Source: Rotaria macrura (taxonomy: Eukaryota > Rotifera > Eurotatoria > Philodinida > Philodinidae). From it: 64,000 nt of DNA. The stretch spans positions 1-64,000 of the forward strand of contig OENT01000280.1 in the NCBI GenBank assembly GCA_900239685.1, given 5' to 3'. Every line of letters starts with the position of its first letter. Positions within the stretch are counted from its first letter, which is position 1. Shown in pieces: positions 34,639 to 47,644 of the stretch. The position numbers and the translations under genes are program-made. The notes beneath the pieces are model-generated. The model was not told where the DNA came from. It did no database searches and worked only from the letters and a program-made list of their open reading frames with translations.

Positions 34639-35082
34639 ATATCTCTGTATTCATATAAAATAAACTTCTTGAAAACTTTAAATATTATGTCATATCTTCA
34701 TTTGCCATATTTTTCTAGCATTTAGTTTGTACACTTATAGGTCGCTTAATTCTTCTTCTTGATAGTTAAACAGATTACGTTGTTTAATTCTTTTCCTAAT
34801 TTCTCAAGTACAAGAAAATGAAAAACCATCGTAGTTTACAAAATGAAGAAATTAATAAATTGTCAGTATAAGGAAATAGAATTCGTTTGTTGTCAATCGA
34901 CATTTATAGTATTTATTCAAACCAATAAAATCTTACAAACCAAGTAGGACACCATCTTTTTTCATCGCCTAGATCAAATAAAAGAACATTTTCGTTTGTC
35001 ACAAGGTAAACATTCTTTTTCTTTGTATCGGACGTGAACAATAGTTAATCCTCAACAAACGTTTGTTGTCATTCTTGTTAGT
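34639..35082. other. Intergenic region
   Basis: AT-rich, with no gene seen. It ends in TTCTTGTTAG (AG at 35080-35081), immediately before the next start codon. Confidence 0.5.
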
Positions 35083-35622
35083 ATGCATTTTGTGTTGTAT
35101 TATACAATGGTTGCGCTTTTTTCGTTCATCGTTATCATTGCGACACAAACAGTTGTAATCAGTAGTCAATTCGGTGGTTTTGGTCAAACTCCATTACAAT
35201 GTTGGCGTTGTGATTCATTAAAATCTGATCAAGAAAGATTTGCCGAATCGCGCAAATTTGCATGTCTTCGTCATTTTGATTTTACTCAACATTCAGCTGA
35301 ACCCTGTGATGGAAAATGTTGGATGTCGTATGAAGTTATTGAACCAAAAACGAAAGCTGAACGAGAAAAGGCCATTCGAATGGTCGATGAAATACCTGAT
35401 ACCGATCGACGTTGTTTCACAAGTGAGGATTTAACAAAGGCTAGTATGATCGGATTGAATGCTGCCAATGGATGTCGTGATGTTAAAATGAGAGAAAAAG
35501 TTAAAAAATTTTGTTTTTGTGACACAGATTTTTGCAATGGAGTTTCATCTACGAAAAAATTTCCGTTTGTTTTATTCATATTGATGTCTCTGCTTATCTT
35601 TTTTCGTGTCTCTAACAGTTGA
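35083..35622 (+). CDS. Ly6/uPAR-like secreted protein, probably GPI-anchored
   Basis: Single exon, 179 residues. An N-terminal hydrophobic signal (VALFSFIVIIATQTVVI) is followed by LQCWRC and further Cys pairs (EPCDGKC, RRC, NGC). The diagnostic three-finger ending is FCFCDTDFCNG, with Cys-Asn closing the domain. A C-terminal hydrophobic tail (FPFVLFILMSLLIFF) follows, as expected for GPI attachment. The spacing is longer than in compact Ly6 domains, like invertebrate Quiver/Boudin-type proteins. It should be displayed on the cell surface; no ligand can be inferred. The ATG is one base after an AG acceptor-like site, and a second in-frame ATG at 35107 is possible. Confidence 0.72.
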   Translation: MHFVLYYTMVALFSFIVIIATQTVVISSQFGGFGQTPLQCWRCDSLKSDQERFAESRKFACLRHFDFTQHSAEPCDGKCWMSYEVIEPKTKAEREKAIRMVDEIPDTDRRCFTSEDLTKASMIGLNAANGCRDVKMREKVKKFCFCDTDFCNGVSSTKKFPFVLFILMSLLIFFRVSNS

Positions 35623-36555
35623 CTGATAATTTATAATAATATAAATGACATGAAAAATATTGTCTCTTATTATTTGCTATTGTCTTCATTAAATTACCAT
35701 TTTTCTCTGTCAGAAAGATTGTTTATTAAAGATAGAGTGACGCATATTTACTTTTTAAAGGTTTATAGCTGAAAATCAGTACTCATAACTGGATTGGTAA
35801 GTCAGTCGAAAATAATCAATACACAATGAACTAACCATAAGAATAATATATATTTGAAATGAATAAGACTTTACATTCCCCTTGTGCAGAAATCGATTAG
35901 CATGTGTCATCTTATTAATAGTTATAACGAGATAAAGATATTCAGTATGTAATAATAATCATGATTTTAATCGAGATCTTAATATATTCTGAAATATGTT
36001 CTTCCTCTAAGAATAAATTTTAAGTTACTTTCAAATTTATATGCTATGCATTCGAAATGTGTTCAATAGAACTCCTCAATGATGACCAAACTTCAATCTT
36101 GTTTTCTATCGTTCTATATGAAAAAATAGCGAACACAAGAACGTTCAATATATCTTCATTGTATATTAGTTGAATCAAATTTAATTTGATAGTTTAGTGA
36201 AAACAAAATGCTAACTTCTATATAAGTAACAATTTTAAAATTAGCATACTAGATATATCACTGTCATTTAATTGAGTGAGTGCCATATGATTTTAAAAGT
36301 TTAAATAACAATTGTCCACTGTACGAAAACCGAATGAATTCTTACATGATCATTACTTATTTATTTCATAAAAGGAAGAAGTATCCACAATAGACAAAAG
36401 TAAGATAATCTGGAATGATTTGTTTCTCTTATAATATTTTTATTTCTTCTTTGTGAAATGTATTGATAAAAGCAAACAAGCACACAAGGACATATAACAC
36501 AACTTTGACTTATATATAAGGCTCTTGATTGTTAAACACCGGTTATATAGATATG

Positions 36556-36592
<37 letters not shown>

Positions 36593-36614
36593 GTATGTAT
36601 ATATAGTATTTACA
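35623..36614. other. Convergent intergenic region with (AT)n
   Basis: Lies between the 3' ends of the Ly6-like gene (plus) and the BAHCC1-like gene (minus). It contains an (AT)n run at about 36558-36590. No gene or RNA was recognised. Confidence 0.6.
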
Positions 36615-39600
36615 TTAACAATGGAGACAAGAAATTGAAACCAAACCATTGATATCACTGTTGAACATGATAATAATATTGTATATTGCTTAATGCAGGC
36701 GAAGCTTGGCATTGTTCATTACTTTTCTTGTATATTATGTTGCCTTTCGTTATTTATCATCATATCGTTGTAACTCACCTGATGTTGGATTATACTGACC
36801 AGCAAGATAAAACTCTGTCTCTTGTCTTATTTTACCATAATCAGTTTTCTTCACATAATCGTCATACGATTCATAAATAGTACCTTTATGTCGAATAGTT
36901 GCTATTGGATTTTCATCAATATGTGTGCTCTCATATAGAGCACCCTGTTGATGAAATTGAAGAAATGCAAGAAATCAAAGAGATGATGATCATCTATTTT
37001 TATGAAATAGTTTTGACACTTACAGGTAAATCGTTTTCGTGATAACCTATCGGAGTTTCTTGTGGACTATAATACCATTTTAATCTGACCAATTCTTGTT
37101 GAGTTATTTTATTCCGATAGAATTTGAGCACCTGGCCGATATATGATAACGATTTATCGACACCATGAAGGATAACACAATCGCCAACATGAATTATTTG
37201 TTTCTTGTCATGATGACGTATTGTTGACGTTCGAATGTTTAATGTCCATTGTGGCACGATTGTTGAAGACGAAGTAGTAACTCTTTCTTTTTTTACTTTT
37301 TTACTCGAAACATTTGCATTAACAGATGCATTTGTTGAAATACGACGTGAAGTTCGACAACTGGCCGGAAGCCTCGATGGAATTTGAGAGGAGGATACAC
37401 GCCATTCGTCCAAGTTTATACCTAAGCGTTACATCACAATATAAAATTAGATCTTTCTACACTCGAAAAAAACGGTTTTCTACTAAACCCCCAAAAAAGG
37501 TTCCGTAGATTTCTAAAACCATCCTCTGACCTTATAAAGCTCAAAAAATGAGTCTTTAAAACCATGAAACTTAAAAACGTTCTTACCGTGTATACAGGAA
37601 AAAAACATCTCCTGCGAAACCCCTTTTTAAAATTTTCTACAGAAGAAAAAGGTTTCGTTGAAAAATACGGAACCTCTAGAGTTTCGTCTTAAACCCAGTT
37701 GGTTTTCTACTGAACCATAACGATTTCAGAAGAAACCATTATGATATAAGACGAAACTCTAGAGGTTCCGTATTTGTCAAGGAAACCTTTTTCTTCTGTA
37801 GGAAACTTAAAAAAAGGGCTTTCGCAGGAGATGTTTTTTTCCTGTATACACGGTAAGAACTTTTTTAGGTTTCACGGTTTTAAAGACTCATTTTTTGAGC
37901 TTTATAAGGTCAGAGGATGGTTTTAGAAATCTACGGAACCTTTTTTGGGGGTTTAGTAGAAAACCGTTTTTTTCCAGTGTATCTATGAGCAAGCTTAGCA
38001 AATAAAGTTGATATTGAGTTTGACAAAGATGAGTATTATGATTTCAAAAAACTGATAATTTTGATGTCAGACAAGCACAACGTTTTATATTAGACATCAA
38101 TTGAAAAATGTTTATCATTTACAGCAAGGCCATTTTTTGATTTCTATTCCGTTCCAACATGCATACGTTTATTGATTGTTTTGTAATTGCCTATTTACTT
38201 GGCAAATATGTCTGTTAACCAGATAGTTAGTACGATCAAGAATGCAACCGTGAGTGTTCAAATAATTTATATAGAGGGTCACTACATGAATATTATTACG
38301 GGTTTGTCTTGTGAAAAATTTATTCGAAGGATAATAAAAAAAGACATCTTGTTAACGTCCTAGTTTTCTCCAATGATCACTAGCTCAACTTATCTCAACT
38401 GTGATTCTTGAGAGAGCATTCCGACTGTGCAGTCAATACTTGAAAATGTTGTTTTTTTTTCTTTTCATGTGAACAACATAATTTAATTATAGAAAAATTA
38501 ACGATGAGCTAGACAATCTTTTCAGAACATATTAAACCTTTTGAACTGTGAAAGAAATTCATAGATATCATATTGATGAATCGATTAGTAACAAATGACA
38601 GTCATTCTTTTGTAGATTGTCTGAGAACAATGATGAATGAAGAATATAAATTCTTGATTTCTATATATATATATATATATATTTGTCTATATGCATTTAG
38701 AGAATTCTCTCAAAAGAGACCTATTGCTAGTTTCTACCATATTACAAGGAAAAAACGACTCTTTGAACTTACCTTTTGCATTATAGTTATCTGGTAATAA
38801 TCGTATTTCTTCAAGTTTAATTAATCCTGTATCACCGTCATCAAATAGTAGACCAATCATAGAGGATTCATCTATTTCCGATGGTATCTTTTGTACAATC
38901 GCTGGATGAAGACCACGAAGACTAGTACTCCAATAGGCACAAACACGTGAACCTTTGGATAAAATATTCAAATCTTTCGGTATCATTTTAGGACATGCTA
39001 AACGACATAAATCATGAATTGGTATTAAATAAGTTTGCCTTTCATAGTGTAATCTCGCAAGTAATAGATCGTCATAGTTTTCCATTCGTTGTACTGTAGC
39101 TTCGTATAAGAGATCATTATTTGGTAGAAGTATTTCGGAACATGAGGTGATTTGATCAGGTTTTAGATAGAAACAAATCGATTGTTGAGTTTTCTTATTT
39201 ATTTTTTTCTTCTCTATTGAATTTTTTTTAATATCTGACGTTAACGTATGACAGTCAGAACGATGTGATCCATATAATAGGGTATTCTTTTCCATTTGTA
39301 AAATATTTAATATCGACAATGAAAAATGAAGAAATCGATCCTTAAATTTTGCTCGGAAATTTTGATAGAGACGTTTTTGAACTTTTCTATGTTGATATTT
39401 TTGAAAAATATGTTTTATGAATAAATAACATTGTTGAGATAGTAGTTCATACGTTTTCGATGTTAATATTTGTTCATTTAATAGAGATTGTCTATGACGA
39501 GTATCGAGCTTACAAGCAATGTCAGCCAATTGCTCGAGAGCATCGATAGCAAAACCATGTTTTTTCTTTTTTATCTGATTTTTTCGACTCATTAAATCAT

Positions 39601-40419
39601 GAAATAAATCGAATATATAACGAATAAATGTTCCTTGAGGTTGATGAGAATATTTTGATACGTAAGTTTTCTTTTCTTGTCTTTGTTGTTTTCCATGGTG
39701 GATTATTCGATGAAGATAATTATCAGAAAAATGTTTTGTTTTTTTCTTCGTAAATATACTTTTGACATGTTGATATGGAAATTTTAAAAATTCATAGGTC
39801 GGTGTTTGACATGAAGACGATAAAATATAATCTATGCTAAAGTTCGAACATTTCTTAGCTAATTTATAAGGTGATATTGATTTTTCAGACAAATTTTTAT
39901 CATAATTTGAAGCAATCATGGCTGATTCAAGTTTGGAATATGGAGATGTACAATCAATTAAATCGATTGATTCACTTCTCACATTCGATAGTGGTGGTGA
40001 TGAAAGGGAATATTTATTTGCTGGCGTAAGATCAATTGGTTGATATTCACTTTCCGATAAATCTAATAAAAGAAAACCAAGATCATAAAACTAAACAAGT
40101 TAAAGTATGCTTCTAACCAGTACATATCGATGATGGTGTTACCGAAATTGGAGGTGATAATAATTTATTTGTTGTCGATAATAATTCAGAATTACAATTC
40201 GTATTCAACCAACTTCCTATGTGAACGAAAAGATAATACGAGGAATAATAAAAACAATAGCAAAAAAAACGTGTAGCTTATTAATGTTGGTGTTTTTTTA
40301 TTGTTATAAAATATCGTACCTGATAAGGATGTCTCTAACGGCAGCAATTGTTGAAACTGTGGTATCATGATATTGGGTAGAGATGGCAATGAATAAGAAG
40401 ATGAATTGACGGCTTTCAT
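36615..40419 (-). CDS. BAHCC1/TNRC18-type chromatin protein (Tudor-like plus BAH)
   Basis: Six exons read downward: 40419-40320, 40216-40124, 40062-38773, 37421-37024, 36944-36779, 36688-36615, giving 706 residues. The N-terminal two thirds are basic, Lys/Ser-rich and without a clear fold. At about residue 430 a Tudor-like segment begins with GSRVCAYWSTSLRGLHPAIV and continues FDDGDTGLIKLEEIRLLPDNY. This is the signature arrangement of BAHCC1 and TNRC18. The C-terminal BAH domain contains VGDCVILHG, YIGQVLKFY, LVRLKWYYSPQETPIGYHEND and ALYES.HIDENPIATIRHK, and ends with FYLAGQYNPTS. The last exon (FNSDINGLVSISCLHC) parallels the vertebrate ending. BAH domains of this family bind methylated histone H3 and support gene silencing. 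It is far shorter than the vertebrate proteins (over 2,500 residues). Intron 3 is 1,351 bp and carries a foldback element. Confidence 0.85.
37460..37979. mobile_element. 520-bp foldback MITE flanked by TA
   Basis: The element begins CACTCGAAAAAAACGG and ends with the inverted CCGTTTTTTTCCAGTG. It is bounded by TA on both sides (37458-37459 and 37980-37981), the target duplication typical of Tc1/mariner elements. The two arms, about 37460-37694 and 37746-37979, are long near-perfect inverted repeats separated by about 50 bp. There is no coding capacity. It lies in the large intron of the BAHCC1-like gene and would form a long hairpin if transcribed. Confidence 0.85.
38655..38681. repeat. (AT)n microsatellite
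   Basis: A run of about 10 TA dinucleotides in the large intron of the BAHCC1-like gene. Confidence 0.8.
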
Positions 40420-41384
40420 CGTGTTCTATTCATCTTTCTTTTTCTCTTCGATTAATGACGACGGCATTTGAGTAAAAACATTGCTGACACAAAGGGAAAA
40501 GAGACCAAGAAAAGAGGAAAAATCTAGCAAAAACAGAACGAGCAAGACCAAAATGAGTAATCTAGACAAGAAAAAACTTGCGCAATTCGGTGCGAAAGCA
40601 AGAAAAAGCAATACTTTTTTTACGTCACAACTTCTCGATTAATCTACGTGTTCCGAGAATTTTTTAATCGTTTCTTTTATAATTCAAATACATGATTGAT
40701 ATTAGTAAAAACATCGTTGTACTATTTTATGATATGGATAATCATTTTTTTTTCTATCAATTTTACATGATTGAAACATCGTCATAAATAACTTCTAATT
40801 CTTATTGTAACCTGTGTTTGAAGAAGATGTAATGTGTAAAACAGAAAATTAATTCTGTGTTGATTTAATGTAAGAATCGAAAAAATATACGATAAAAAAC
40901 ACAAGACGTAGTCGATGTAGAAGATGTAGGAGAACAACAAAATAAACTGCGCAGCAACAGCTTTCTGTAACGCGTTGTGTGGTTCTAAAGGAAGTGATGA
41001 ATAAATCATTCCTCTTTCATAATCATAAAAAAACCTTGATTCTCGTGTTTTTTCTCTTTTTTCTTTCCTTCTGATTACCTTTTCTTTTGACAAACAAATT
41101 ATGGCATCGGTTATATCTGCATATTCAACAAAATGCGTCTATTTCCCTTTGCTTTGATATTCTTGATACGTTACACATACAACAAGTTACTTTTATTTCT
41201 AACAAGCGGTTCCTGACATTTTGTTTTTCTGTTTTTCTCAATACAACGTGATTAATCGAAATGTTGTTACCTGCCGTTCGATCATGCGTGGAGTAAGAAA
41301 GATGGCCATATTTTTTTCTCAAATTGCAAGGCCGAATATCTATCAAAAAATAACTACGAAATACCGTGGAGAGATAGGAGAAAA
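40420..41384. promoter_or_regulatory. Divergent intergenic region between two gene starts
   Basis: About 965 bp separates the starts of the BAHCC1-like gene (minus) and the CABIT-like gene (plus), so it should hold both promoters. On the minus strand an AG acceptor-like GAATAG (40426-40427) lies 6 bases before the ATG. On the plus strand GAGATAG lies a few bases before the other ATG. No specific factor site was identified. Confidence 0.4.
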
Positions 41385-43036
41385 ATGAACAAAATTATTT
41401 GTTCTCAAGAAGAACTACATCTTCGGGAAGAAATTTTATCTCGGTGTGCATGGAGTGAACCATACAGCTCATTAAAACATATTCTCAAACGTACGGCAAA
41501 TCAATTACCATTACTCATATCGTTTCCGAATACGGATGATGAACAAGAAACAACGTACGACAATCATCGAACAATTTTTTTTTTCGATCGAAACATTTCA
41601 AATAAACTCTTATTGACACCACTTCAACAACGTAGAGAACAACGAGATCGATTTGATGCCTATCCTGAACATTGTACTTTCGTTATGCCTAATCTTTTCA
41701 AAGGTAATCCTAGACAACGTATAAATAAATAAATAAATAAATATATATATATATATATATAAACAATCCATTATTTTATTTTCTCATATTTACCAAAGGA
41801 TTATTCGAATTTGTTCTTCATGGTCAACGTACTGGTCGAATTTTTAAAAATCTAGAAGAACTGACAAGCTTTGCATCGAACTTCAATTATTCAGCTTTAT
41901 TTATGTCACGCGATTGTGCTGCAGTCTATTTCCAAGATTCACAATTGTTACAATGGTTTACCAAAGAATATCCACAGGGAGCCATTTTTCGAGCTGAGCG
42001 TATTCATCGTTCATCAGCATCGTCCAGAAATGGTCATCAAATTCCTAATGATTATCTTGAATGTCTTGATGAAGATGGTTATAATGTTTTTATTCAAATG
42101 GATCAATCCGGACGTTATTCTTTGATTGCGACAAGACCTGAACAACAAGAAAATCAACCGGAAATCTATCTTCATTCATCTCAAACACCAAATATTGATA
42201 AACTAATAAAACGTGTAACTCTCTATTGTGATAACAAAAGCTATAGTAATTGTATTCGTCTTGTGCGTGGCTCAGTACCACATAATTTTAATTTGCAATA
42301 TTTTCATTGTATTCGTCAGCATTCATATGATGTACTTGTTGGTATAACACAAGAAGGTCTTGTGATTGAATGGAATTTAGAAAGTCACGCATCATGTCGA
42401 TATGCAACGAATTTAAACGAAATACTTGATCAATTATATCGAACAGCAAGTCAACAAACACTAGAAGTTTATATTGATCAAGCACGAGCACATTATAGAG
42501 AAAATTTTCAATTTAACATACAATTAATATCGACCTTGAACTGGACAGCATTTTTTCAATATTGGAAATGGTGTAATAAGAATCATCTAAAACCAAAAGA
42601 CAAAAGTGATGTTCCGTATGAAAGACGTCATCGGTTTCATCTTGCTGCTTCTGTTCAAGTATGATAAAACAAATCTTGTTTTTCATGAGTTACTGCAGAA
42701 TTATGCTTCTCTTACATTTAGGATCTTTCCGATAATTATAAAGAGCTTTCATCAGTATTCAAGAAACGCAGTAGCTTCCACCACGATTCATCATCATTAA
42801 AGGAAAATAATTCTCCTCGAAGTAGAAAACCAACTTTATCTAAGCAAAGCTCATTCTTTTCTCATATGACAAAATTTCTTTCGTCGCCATCGAGTTCTAG
42901 ACGACATCACTTTGATCGATTATCTCGAAAAACGATTCGACAATCGATTTTAAGGCTGCCAAATAGTACAAATCCATTTGATGATACGATCTATGAATCA
43001 AATCAAGTTCATCAGTCTGCATCGAGAAATGCTTAA
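41385..43036 (+). CDS. Probable CABIT-domain (GAREM/THEMIS-like) protein
   Basis: Three exons: 41385-41703, 41799-42658, 42722-43036, giving 497 residues. There is no signal peptide or membrane segment. The first 230 residues resemble a CABIT domain. A WSEPYSSLKHIL start leads to NQLPLLISF, then FVMPNLFKGLFEF, matching the IP..Y.G.F step of GAREM. Next comes IFKNLEELTSFASNFNYSALFM, matching its YFNSVEEVAKAFPERVYVM helix-strand, and later a GRYSLIA strand. A weaker second copy may follow (FNLQYFHCIRQHSYDVLVG). The C-terminal 100 residues are Ser/Arg/His-rich and disordered. GAREM and THEMIS are signalling adaptors downstream of receptor tyrosine kinases or antigen receptors. Assignment rests on pattern resemblance only, and the gene might be lineage-specific. 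Confidence 0.5.
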
Positions 43037-45789
43037 ATTAATTGAGAAAGACAAAAGAAAAACAAATCGTACTTATTTTTACAAACACAACAAAATTTTT
43101 GGACACATTTATTTTCTTTTTTTCTTCTATGTTTTGTATATGTTTTTGTGAGGAAAAAATAAAATAATACATCGCCACGTTCAAGACATTGTTTATCTGT
43201 GTCGTTTTTTCACCTAATTAGCTTTTTATTTTCCAAGCAAAAGTTCATGAAATAAAAGTGAGAAATCTCTCAAGTACTTTTTATCTCTTGATATCTGCAA
43301 AGAAAATGAAAACTAGTCAATTGTTTTGTCATATTGAACAATTTGTCGTTTCATGTTATATCGAACCAGTTTGAATAAATGACTTCTGAAATAACTGATC
43401 CAAGTTTATAACTACTCTGTGACTTTCAAAATAATTACAGCCATCGGATACTGAAAATGTATCGCTCTGTATTTTAATCATTGTATGAATCATATTCTGA
43501 AACAACTAAAGTATGAAATCTAATAAAAACATAACACAGTTTCGTTGTTTGTTCATCTTGACTCAAAAGAAAAGCTCATGATAGATCATGAACATCATTG
43601 AAAGTTATTCGAATACGTTGTCCAAATATATGTATGCATCATTTACACAAATAATATTTTATGCATGAATTTTTCGTTATTACTAGAAAATTAGCTTAGT
43701 TTGAATATCTTCATTATAGAAAATATGAATTGACTTTTTGATGAACCCTTAATTACAAAATTGGAAAAGCAAAAAGTGAAAATTAACTCTCACGGATAAA
43801 ATGTACACCGGAATATGAGAAAAAACTGACACAGAATATTATTGTTCAAATAAAAAGAACCATTTAAGTTCTTGTATAGTCAAGAAGTCTATCCGACTGA
43901 AATAATATAACGGTTGATTCTCTTCACAATATTAGCAAATATCAATTGTGAAAGAAACAATTTTATTTTTGCAGTGTCACGTTGGCACTGTCAACTGTAG
44001 GCGTCGGAGAAACATCAAATGAGGGAGGCTAGAGGAAAAACAAACAACTTTTAAATGTTATTGAAAGAGTGAAAAGTAACTAACGTTTCTTTTCTTTACA
44101 ATACGTCAGTTTTGTTTCGGAACATGAAAAAAATAAGGCATTGATATTACCTTGCATCAGACGTAACAATGAATTCTAATGTTAGTCATTCTGCTGTCTT
44201 TCAAATTCCTAGACCTGCTTATGATTTATAAATATCGTTAGTATTTGAATTCTTTATTTCCTGCTGAACGCAACCTATAAATTGCACTATGAAATTCCAT
44301 AAAGTCAAGAGTCAAGCGTTCTCTCATAAACGTTCTGGTTTTTTTCATGACAAGCAAAGTACGATCCGGCAGCGACTTATATGAGAAAAAAATTTTGAAT
44401 AATACTTCCTCACGTGTTTAGTATTATGAGACAGCTAAACCTTCTAATGTTTTGTACGAAACTTGTCAAATTGAATCAATAACTAAATTATGTTATCGCA
44501 TGTACCGATCGAACTTGTGCTCAACGTCAAGTTTGATTCATGTTAGAATATGTGAAAAAGATCGATATCCATGATGCTCAAATTTGTAATTTTATCAAGT
44601 TTCAGAATCGTGCCAAGTACAATATTGATGAGGTCTGCTATCGAATCAGTCCATGAAAAAAAAATACAAGTTTTCAGATTCAGGGTTATTTTATCATCAC
44701 GCTTATCTTGTGTGTTCTGGAATCGGATGTTCTTTCTACGATTTATTTTTCTGCTTTGTTTGATTTTAAAGTTTGTGAAAATGTTCTAGAAAATCTAAGT
44801 CTACTCTACGATTTTTTTAGATAACTTCTATTTTCATTGGCATTTGATATTGTTTTTGTAAAAATTAATAATATAGTTAGTAGAGTTTATTAACAATCAG
44901 ATCGTTGTTGAGAAACATTGCGTCAATCAAAGATTAACTTTCAATTTTCAATGTCTCAAAAATGTCATTATAATTCTCAGTTAGGCTATCATTTGATTTC
45001 TATTGATTCAGGAACTGTATAATCGTTATCAAATTCAACGTTCTTATATTTACTGGCGAAAAAAAGAGCTACAATCAAAAAAAAGTAACTCATTATTATT
45101 TTCGAAAAAAAACTTCGTGATTTTTCTTAGCGATTTGATTGATAATCAGTAAGTTTCTAGTGTTTCTTCGTTTTATTTATACTCATCCCTATGATAATAA
45201 GTTGATATATTTTCAGAAAAGTATTTTACGGATGCGTAAGAATAAAAATGAAAAAAAAAACGAGAAAAGCAACTCACTGATACTGTCATTCAACAAACAA
45301 TCGAAAAACTACACATATTTAAAAGCTATGTATAGCAGCGAATGCAAGTCACAGATTAGAAATAGATTTGTCATTGTTTTTCTTCTGACAGATAGTGAGA
45401 TGAGAAAGAAAAATAAAGTGACACATAATAATGAAATCAATTACGCACTCACACCCACACATGCACACGAACGCACGTAACGATTGATCACAATCAATAA
45501 AAGACAAAGAAATAGCATTTAAAATGCATACTGATCGATCAAACAAGAAAAAGAAAGTTGCAGTAATAATGATCATTATAAAAATTAGTTGATTTGCCTA
45601 AATAGTTCCAGCATTTCTTTTTTGTTTCATACTGAAGACACCATATTGGAAAGAAGAGTTTTCATTAAGAGAGCGATGAGCGATAACGGTCAAGTGTACA
45701 ATGATTAAGGAAAACAAACTGGTGGGTCGTATTCTTGTGCAATATGAACAAAAAAGAGTCGAGAGAAAAACAAGCGATTTGATAATAGA
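43037..45789. other. 2.75 kb convergent intergenic region
   Basis: Between the 3' ends of the CABIT-like gene and the PP2A gene. AT-rich with A-runs (45050-45300), AATAAA near 43159, and no recognisable exon, RNA gene or transposon terminus. Confidence 0.5.
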
Positions 45790-46906
<1,117 letters not shown>

Positions 46907-47644
46907 TCTTTTTTATTCAAATTTTATCTGAAATAGATCTTTATAATTTGTCTTCTTTAAAAACGAATTAGCACATATCATTTATTTCATGGTGAAAAAG
47001 TCGATATTCAAAGAGTAGATTTCCGCATTTCTTGCGATATATATATATATATATATCGATATTTATTTATTTATGTGTGAAGGCGTACATAAAATAAGAA
47101 AAAATACTAGATGATTAATACGATTCTTTCGTTTGACTCATGAAGAGTAAAAATGAGTTATAAACAAACAAAGTTATTAACGAATGAACGAAAGGAACTT
47201 TTTTGTGTTACATTGACAATCATGTATCATTGGATATTTAGTGGAATTTCAATTGATTAATTAGTTAAAATTACTATAAATAACGCATAAGACAAGGATA
47301 ACATCGATGCAATATATTTCTTTTTCAATGACTATATATTTTTCTATTTTTTTCTCTTTTATCAGAAGGTGGCGCTAAAGTTTAAGATTGTTTTATTCAT
47401 CTTACTATGACGACAAATTCGATCCATAGATGCTTATATTTTTTTAATCAATTGTAAATATTTAATGGAAAGATAAAGAAAATGAAAGACTGTTGTCATC
47501 GTAACACATACACTGATATGGACTAATGGCCGTTGATGTCTGACTGTTTTGTGCTGTTCTCATAAATCATTCGTTCCTATAACTGAATCAGAACCTTTTA
47601 CGGAGCATTAACTTTTTGCACACGAGGAAACCGAAAATCCAACG
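46907..47644. promoter_or_regulatory. Divergent promoter region of PP2A and SPATA6 genes
   Basis: The two genes start 738 bp apart on opposite strands, so both promoters should lie here. An (AT)n microsatellite is at about 47038-47058. No TATA box or factor site could be assigned with confidence. Confidence 0.45.

Noticed and set aside
38573..38797. 74-codon plus-strand open frame containing an (IY)n stretch
   Set aside because: It lies in an intron of the BAHCC1-like gene and is driven by an (AT)n microsatellite.
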